This document shows, piece by piece, positions 14,444-19,803 of a stretch of 19,803 nt of DNA. The translations under genes and the position numbers were made by a program. Positions within the stretch are counted from its first letter, which is position 1; the number at the start of each line of letters is the position of its first letter. Under the pieces are notes generated by a model. That model saw nothing but the letters and a program-made list of their open reading frames with translations. It did no database searches and had not been told where the DNA came from. Source of the DNA: Acidobacteriaceae bacterium (lineage in GTDB: Bacteria; Acidobacteriota; Terriglobia; Terriglobales; Acidobacteriaceae); assembly GCA_003140655.1 (NCBI GenBank), contig PLKR01000249.1:1-19803 (forward strand). The letters run 5' to 3'.

Positions 14444-14505
14444 TTAAGAGACCGGTCATTTGCGCGGCGCCAGCGATTTCAGGAACTGGTTTTGTCTCGA
14501 AGAAC

Positions 14506-17436
14506 ATGGCGATGAGGAAGACACTTCTTGCGGCTGCGATCTGGTCATCGGTTGTTCCGGCGTTTGCTAGTTCTTACTACCCGGCCCGGTTGGACGATCC
14601 AAAAGCAATTTATCTGACGCCGGATAATTTTTCTGTAAAGGGTGACGGCATCGCGGATGATTCCGCAGTCCTACAGCACGCCATCAACACAGTTCAGGAG
14701 AAGACCAACCAAGGCATCCTGTTCGTTCCGGCTGGCCGCTATCGTCTCACCAAAACGATCTACATCTGGCCCGGAATCCGTCTGATTGGGTTTGGGTCCG
14801 CCCGGCCGAGCTTTGTGCTCACTGCAAACACCCCAGGATTTCAGCAAGGGCCCGCGTACATGGTGTTCTTCGCGGGCGCGCGGCCGTCCAGCACGGCAAT
14901 GCCCCCTGACGCGAATCCGGGCACGTTCTATTCCGCGATCAGTAACATCGACATTGAAATTCAAGGCGGAAATCCCGGCGCAGTGGGCATCCGCGCCCAC
15001 TATGCCCAGCATTGCTTTCTGGCTCACATGGACTTTCACATCGGTTCAGGACTTGCGGGAATTCACGATGGCGGCAACGTCGCTGAAGATGTGCATTTTT
15101 ACGGTGGCCAGTATGGCATCTGGACTCGGAAGCCCTCCCCTGGGTGGCAATTTACTGTGATCGACGCTACATTTGAGGGCCAGCGCGAAGCGGCGATCCG
15201 GGAGCACGAAGCCGGGCTAACTTTGATCCGTCCGCAATTCAAGAATGTCCCCACGGCGATTTCTATTGATCCTCAGTATTCCGACGAACTGTGGGTGAAA
15301 GATGGACGGATGGAAAACATTACCGGCCCCGCCATAATCATCAGTAATGAGAACAATGCCCGCACCGAAATCAACATGGAGAATGTTGTCTGCCGGAAGG
15401 TTCCCGTGTTTGCGGCTTACCGCGAGAGCGGAAGGAACGTCGCGGCTCCGGCAGAAATATACGAGGTGAAGACTTTTTCTCATGGCCTTCAATATCGCGA
15501 CGTCGGCGCGGTGGGCACGATTCAAGACAGCTACGAGAGTGGAGCATTGAGCGCGTTACCAAGAGCGGTCAAGTCCGACATTCTGGAACTACCGCCGATC
15601 AATACTTGGGTCAACATCCGTTCCCTTGGCGCCAAGGGCGACGGCAGGACAGACGACACCGATGCGTTGAGGAAAGCCATTGCTGATCATCGCGCGATTT
15701 ACATGCCCTCCGGCCAGTATCGAGTAACAGACACAATCACTCTTCGGCCGGATACGGTTCTCATCGGCCTACATCCAAGCGTCACACGGATATTGCTTGC
15801 CGATTCAACCCCGGCCTTTCAAGGCGTTGGCAGCCCCAAACCTCTGGTCGAGACCCCAAATGACGGTACGAATATCGTGACCGGCATAGGCCTCTATACC
15901 AACGGCATCAATCCGCGAGCGGTGGCGGCGAAGTGGATGGCGGGCACGGAGTCGATGATGAACGATGTTCGATTTCTGGGAGGTCACGGCACAATTGACC
16001 CGAACGCCACCGCGGAAGAGGCGCACAAAGTATGGAAAGAAATTTACAACGACACTCATAGCGCCGACTCCAATCCCAATCGCCGCTGGGACGGACAATA
16101 TCCCAGCCTGTGGATCACAGGCGGCGGGACTTTCGTCGGCATCTGGACGCCCAGCACTTTCGCGCAAGCGGGCCTGTACATCTCGAACACTTCCACCGCA
16201 GGACGAATTTACGAACTATCGAGCGAGCATCATGTTCGCAACGAAGTAGTTCTGGACCACGCCTCCAACTGGCAAATTTATGCTCTACAGACCGAAGAGG
16301 AACGCGGCGAGGGCGGGTTTGCGTTGCCGCTCGACATCCGGAATTCAAGCAATATTACCTTCGCGAACCTGCACATGTATCGAGTCGTGAGCAGCTATCA
16401 GCCGTTCAAGTACGCGATCACCGTTACGAACTCCAGCAATATAAGGTTTCGTAACGTCCATTGCTACAGTGACAGCAAAGTGTCGTTTGACACCACGATT
16501 TACGATCAGACCTACAACGCTGAGCTACGACAGCGTGAATTTTCCTGGCTGACGATCTCAGGAGCCGCGCCTGCGGTCCCTCCTGCGAATCCATCCTCAA
16601 TTCTCGCCGAGGGCGCGAAGGTGGAGAAGGTCGCTGGCGGTTTCTTCAACATTTCCGGCGGCGCGGTCGACCGGACTGGAAATGTTTATTTCGTCGACGC
16701 CAAATGGCAAACCATCTACTCCTGGTGGGCCGCGACGCGCCAACTGTCGAAGGTTCGCGACAATCCTCTCGACCCGGTTCAACTGTTTTTCGACAAGGCC
16801 GGCGATCTCATAGTGGTTTCGTATGCAGGCATGGGGACTGTGTACAGCTTCAGGCCCGGCACAACGGGCGACGATATTATATTGCTGAAAGCTGTGCCAG
16901 CCGCGCCACGTCCGGGAATGACGCCAGTTCTCCCTGTTGATTATTGGCGAAACGAGAACGATTTTCTCGAAAAGATTCCTGTACAGCAGCCTTATCAATT
17001 TGTCTCACCGGATGGCACAACTTATCTTCCTGCGGGCGAAGACTTTGTGAGCGGGGAACTCTACTACGGATCGAAGTTGAATAATACGCTGCGAGCTTTT
17101 GGTTTCGCCCCCGCAATCGCGGGCCAGCCGTATTACGTTTCCGATGAATCCGGAGAGAAAACCTATGTCGGCAGCGTTGGCGTCGACGGAACAATCTCGA
17201 ACCTGAAGCTCTTTGCTGAACAGGGCGGAGAAAGCGTCACCGCGGACGATCATGGCAACGTCTACATTGCCGCCGGGCGGGTGTTCGTCTACAACCCAGC
17301 CGGTGAACTGATCGATACGATCGACACCCCGGAACGGCCTTCGCAGTTGCTGTTCGGTGGTAGCGATGGCCGGACTCTTTTCATTCTGGCGCGTAGCTCG
17401 TTGTATGCCGTCCAAACCCGCTATAAAGGGCGATAA
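14506..17436 (+). CDS. GH55/pectate-lyase-3-like beta-helix enzyme fused to SMP-30-like propeller
   Basis: 976-residue exported protein with a signal peptide ending near AFAS (residue 22). Two pectate-lyase-3-type beta-helix units begin at FSVKGDGIADDSAVLQHAI (GDG 46-48) and LGAKGDGRTDDTDALRKAI (GDG 378-380), the tandem layout of GH55 exo-beta-1,3-glucanases. Between them they hold VPAGRYRL and MPSGQYRV. SEHH (573-576) and LQTEEE (QTE 595-597) resemble the EH...QTE region conserved in GH55, so glucan hydrolysis is plausible. From about residue 700, repeats such as GGAVDRTGNVYFVD, DKAGDLIVVSYAGMGTVY and ADDHGNVYIAAGRVFVYNPAG form an SMP-30/gluconolactonase-like propeller. The start at 14506 (or 14512) is set by the signal peptide, as the ribosome-binding sequence is weak. 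The substrate is uncertain; a polygalacturonase-like or lyase activity is the alternative. Confidence 0.8.
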   Translation: MAMRKTLLAAAIWSSVVPAFASSYYPARLDDPKAIYLTPDNFSVKGDGIADDSAVLQHAINTVQEKTNQGILFVPAGRYRLTKTIYIWPGIRLIGFGSARPSFVLTANTPGFQQGPAYMVFFAGARPSSTAMPPDANPGTFYSAISNIDIEIQGGNPGAVGIRAHYAQHCFLAHMDFHIGSGLAGIHDGGNVAEDVHFYGGQYGIWTRKPSPGWQFTVIDATFEGQREAAIREHEAGLTLIRPQFKNVPTAISIDPQYSDELWVKDGRMENITGPAIIISNENNARTEINMENVVCRKVPVFAAYRESGRNVAAPAEIYEVKTFSHGLQYRDVGAVGTIQDSYESGALSALPRAVKSDILELPPINTWVNIRSLGAKGDGRTDDTDALRKAIADHRAIYMPSGQYRVTDTITLRPDTVLIGLHPSVTRILLADSTPAFQGVGSPKPLVETPNDGTNIVTGIGLYTNGINPRAVAAKWMAGTESMMNDVRFLGGHGTIDPNATAEEAHKVWKEIYNDTHSADSNPNRRWDGQYPSLWITGGGTFVGIWTPSTFAQAGLYISNTSTAGRIYELSSEHHVRNEVVLDHASNWQIYALQTEEERGEGGFALPLDIRNSSNITFANLHMYRVVSSYQPFKYAITVTNSSNIRFRNVHCYSDSKVSFDTTIYDQTYNAELRQREFSWLTISGAAPAVPPANPSSILAEGAKVEKVAGGFFNISGGAVDRTGNVYFVDAKWQTIYSWWAATRQLSKVRDNPLDPVQLFFDKAGDLIVVSYAGMGTVYSFRPGTTGDDIILLKAVPAAPRPGMTPVLPVDYWRNENDFLEKIPVQQPYQFVSPDGTTYLPAGEDFVSGELYYGSKLNNTLRAFGFAPAIAGQPYYVSDESGEKTYVGSVGVDGTISNLKLFAEQGGESVTADDHGNVYIAAGRVFVYNPAGELIDTIDTPERPSQLLFGGSDGRTLFILARSSLYAVQTRYKGR

Positions 17437-17469
17437 AAGCTAGCTAATCTCTTTTCCCAGGAGATCCAC

Positions 17470-18921
17470 ATGACACTCCAAACCTCGCGACGAAGCTTTC
17501 TCGGACTCTCTGCCCTGGGATTGGCCGCGGCGGTTGCTCCCGGTGAATTGGTCCGTCCCGCAGCCGCAGTGAGCGAGCCCGAAAACGACGCCTCAAATGT
17601 CAGCCCAGAGATTTCGGTCTGGGTGACAGCCGGCGACGAACGTTTTGCCGCCGCTCCCAAGACCGCTTGGCGTCCGGCTTCGGCCGCGCCCGGCACCGAT
17701 CAGATCCGGCTCAATCCCGGAACGAAGTTCCAGAAGATTTTAGGATTTGGCGGCGCCTTTACCGACGCTGCCTGCTACATGTTCAATCAACTTGCGCCGG
17801 CGCCAAGAGAGCAGCTGTTCCACGAGCTGTTCCATCCCTCAGAAATGGGGCTGAGCACCGGTCGTATCTGTGTGGGATCGAGCGATTACTCGACAAAAGT
17901 TTACAGCTATGATGAAGGCGCACCCGACCCTGATCTGACAAGATTTTCCATCGAGCACGACCGCGAATACATTCTTCCCATGCTGCGCCAGGCGCGACTG
18001 GCGAATCCTGACCTGTTCCTTTTTTCAAGCCCCTGGAGCCCGCCCGGCTGGATGAAGTTCAACGGCTCGATGCTGGGTGGCTCGATGCGCAATCACTACC
18101 TTCCCGTCTATGCGAAATACTACCTGAAGTTTCTGCAAGGGTATGCAGCCGAAGGCGTGCCGGTGCAAGCGTTAACCTCGCAGAACGAGTTGGATACCGA
18201 TCAGGATGGCAGAATGCCGGCTTGCATCTGGCCGCAGGAGTACGAGATTCAATTTGTGCGCGACCACCTGGGCCCGCTTTTGGAAAGCAGCGGGATGCCC
18301 ACCAAGATCTGGCTCTTGGATCATAACTACAATTTGTGGGGACGCGTGGTGGACTCACTGGAGGACGACAAGCTTCGCAAGTATGCCAACGCAGTCGCCT
18401 GGCACGGCTACTATGGCACACCCGAAATGATGAGCAAGGTCCACGATGCCTTTCCGGATACGGAGATGCATTGGACCGAGGGCGGCCCGGACTATACCGA
18501 TCCCGGCTATCTGACGGATTGGTGCAAATGGGGCGGAACTTTCAGCGATGTTCTGCACAATTGGTGCCGCTCCATCACGGCGTGGAACCTGGCTCTCGAT
18601 GAGCATGGTCACCCGAACGTCGGACCGTTTCCCTGCGGCGGCGTGGTAACGATCGACTCGGAGACGAAGCAAATCACCCGCAGCGGGCAATATTGGGCTT
18701 TTGCTCACTACTCGCGTGTGATCCGCCGCGGGGCTAGCCGCTTTGACTCGAAGAGCGACGCCGCCGACCTGAAGCACGTTGCAATACAAAATCCAGACGG
18801 GCAACAAGTGCTGGTCCTGACGAATCCAGGCCCTGCAAAGACGGTCGAATTGCGGCTCGCAAATATGGCGGCTCCGGTTTCGTTGAAAGCGAATTCCGTA
18901 ACCACTCTCACTTGGAGGTAG
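17470..18921 (+). CDS. GH30 family glycoside hydrolase, Tat-exported
   Basis: 483-residue enzyme of the GH30 (glucosylceramidase/beta-1,6-glucanase) type. AGGAG lies seven bases before the ATG. A twin-arginine signal (SRRSFLGLSALGLAAA, R7-R8) predicts export after folding. The (beta/alpha)8 barrel shows GFGGAFTDAACYMFNQL, the acid/base motif SQNEL (E240) and the nucleophile motif HWTEGGPDY (E337). A C-terminal beta-sandwich side domain ends the protein (VLVLTNPGPAKTVELRL). Most relatives I know read QNEP; here the residue after the acid/base glutamate is Leu. The gene follows the beta-helix gene after only 33 bases, so the two are probably co-transcribed. GH30 members act on beta-1,6-glucan, glucosylceramide, beta-xylosides or xylan; subfamily and substrate cannot be fixed from sequence alone. 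Confidence 0.92.
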   Translation: MTLQTSRRSFLGLSALGLAAAVAPGELVRPAAAVSEPENDASNVSPEISVWVTAGDERFAAAPKTAWRPASAAPGTDQIRLNPGTKFQKILGFGGAFTDAACYMFNQLAPAPREQLFHELFHPSEMGLSTGRICVGSSDYSTKVYSYDEGAPDPDLTRFSIEHDREYILPMLRQARLANPDLFLFSSPWSPPGWMKFNGSMLGGSMRNHYLPVYAKYYLKFLQGYAAEGVPVQALTSQNELDTDQDGRMPACIWPQEYEIQFVRDHLGPLLESSGMPTKIWLLDHNYNLWGRVVDSLEDDKLRKYANAVAWHGYYGTPEMMSKVHDAFPDTEMHWTEGGPDYTDPGYLTDWCKWGGTFSDVLHNWCRSITAWNLALDEHGHPNVGPFPCGGVVTIDSETKQITRSGQYWAFAHYSRVIRRGASRFDSKSDAADLKHVAIQNPDGQQVLVLTNPGPAKTVELRLANMAAPVSLKANSVTTLTWR

Positions 18922-19013
18922 TCTGCTATTCCCGCGGTGGGGATTGAGACCTGAAGATAATAACTCCGTGTATGCTGGTGGCCAGACCGCAGCGACAAGG
19001 TAGTGTCGGAGTC

Positions 19014-19803
19014 ATGCTGATCCATCCAGATCGTCTATTTCCTGCCGAGCCCAGTACCCGAAAAATAGCCAGGACGCTCTATGATCACGTGCGAATCTTG
19101 CCACTTATTAGTCCTCACGGGCATACCAATGCGGCATGGTTTGCGAGGAACGAGCCCTTTCCCGATCCAGCAAAGCTCTTTGTGCAGCCCGACCACTACG
19201 TCCACCGAATGCTCTACAGCCAGGGAGTCTCGCTGGAAGATCTTGGGGTTAGGCAGTCGGAGCTAAGAAATCCGCGGAAAGTCTGGCGGGTCTTTGCCAG
19301 CCATTATTATCTGTTCCGCGGAACGCCGACGCAAATGTGGCTGGACTTCGCCTTCCAGGATCTTTTCGGACTGGGACAGCGGCTGTCGGAAGAGAACGCC
19401 GATCTTTACTTTGACACGATCTCAGAAAAGCTTCTTTTGCCTGAGTTCCTGCCGCGCGCTCTCTACGAGCGTTTCAATCTGGAAGTGCTCGCGACCACAG
19501 ATTCTCCGCTCGATTCGTTGGCTGAGCACAGGGCCATCCGCGAATCGAACTGGGAGGCGAGGATACTACCGACCTTCCGGCCAGACCCGGTTGTCGATCC
19601 TGAGTTTGAGGGATTTGCCGGAAATATCGCGAAGCTCAGCGAGAAGACTGGGGAAGACACCTCGACGTGGATGGGCTACCTGAAAGCGCTCCGCGTGTCG
19701 CGCATCCGCTTCCGCGAGCTCGGTTGCACGGCAACCGACCACGGACATCCCACTGCGCGAACCGCGAATCTTCCCACAGCAGAGGCTGTCGAACTCTTTC
19801 GCC
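19014..19803 (+). CDS. uxaC: Uronate isomerase, 5' part (runs off the window)
   Basis: 263 codons are present before the window ends; the family is about 470 residues. It isomerises D-glucuronate to D-fructuronate and D-galacturonate to D-tagaturonate in the cytoplasm, the first step of uronate catabolism. It starts MLIHPDRLFPAEPSTRKIARTLYD in frame, followed by the metal-binding HxH (SPHGHT, H35 and H37) and ATTDSPLDSLAEHRAI, a recognisable UxaC segment. GGAG lies only two bases before this ATG; an upstream in-frame ATG at 18972 would add 14 residues unlike the family. No stop interrupts the frame to 19803. It follows the GH30 gene by 92 bases on the same strand, suggesting that the locus also handles a uronic acid released from its polysaccharide. 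Confidence 0.9.
   Translation, partial: MLIHPDRLFPAEPSTRKIARTLYDHVRILPLISPHGHTNAAWFARNEPFPDPAKLFVQPDHYVHRMLYSQGVSLEDLGVRQSELRNPRKVWRVFASHYYLFRGTPTQMWLDFAFQDLFGLGQRLSEENADLYFDTISEKLLLPEFLPRALYERFNLEVLATTDSPLDSLAEHRAIRESNWEARILPTFRPDPVVDPEFEGFAGNIAKLSEKTGEDTSTWMGYLKALRVSRIRFRELGCTATDHGHPTARTANLPTAEAVELFR

Noticed and set aside
14068..14505. In-frame upstream extension of the beta-helix gene, giving a 1122-residue protein
   Set aside because: The extra 146 residues overlap the TPR gene in another frame, are Arg/Ser-rich with no family resemblance, and would bury the clear signal peptide that starts at 14506.
19294..19683. 129-residue open frame on the plus strand near the right edge
   Set aside because: It lies in a different frame inside the partial uronate isomerase, whose own frame has clear family motifs and stays open to the edge.
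1..19803. CRISPR arrays, insertion sequences, tRNA or rRNA genes
   Set aside because: I saw no spaced direct repeats, transposase motifs, terminal inverted repeats around a transposase, cloverleaf sequences or rRNA landmarks on either strand.

Overview
The window looks like chromosome from a soil-type Acidobacteriota (class Terriglobia or a close relative). This placement is inferred from gene content, because no rRNA or tRNA gene is present. The pointers are an Oar-like TonB-dependent receptor with an N-terminal carboxypeptidase-regulatory domain followed by an exported TPR protein, and a LacI regulator leading a GH3 gene. Several exported glycoside hydrolases and moderately high GC fit the same picture.

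Region 1 (1-2983) holds an isolated phage-type DNA-packaging module. One reading frame joins a terminase-small-subunit-like N-terminus to a terminase large-subunit ATPase. A second, overlapping frame carries the RNase H-like nuclease. No portal, capsid or integrase gene is beside it. It is preceded by a run of tandem hairpins (216-400) and followed by a nested inverted repeat (2818-2884).

Region 2 (2984-5531) holds an exported aldose 1-epimerase on the minus strand and a small two-helix membrane protein ending in a histidine-kinase H-box-like segment. A probable lipoprotein 5' fragment and a gene-poor, hairpin-rich gap follow.

Region 3 (5532-19803) reads as a polysaccharide-utilisation locus. 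On the minus strand, a LacI-family regulator is followed closely by a GH3 beta-glucosidase with a PA14 insert. Divergently, the plus strand carries the SusC/Oar-like receptor, a TPR protein, a GH55/pectate-lyase-3-like double beta-helix enzyme fused to an SMP-30/gluconolactonase-like propeller, a Tat-exported GH30 enzyme, and uronate isomerase (uxaC), which runs off the window. The divergent intergenic region has a good sigma-70 promoter and three dyad sequences, one with the central CG usual for LacI operators.

Inferred workflow: the GH55-like, GH30 and GH3 enzymes cut a beta-linked glucan or heteroglycan outside the cytoplasm, the outer-membrane receptor binds or imports fragments, the epimerase balances sugar anomers, and UxaC handles a uronic acid. 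The GH55 + GH30 + GH3 set suggests a beta-1,3/1,6-glucan such as fungal wall material, but uxaC points to a uronate-bearing substrate, so the true substrate is open.
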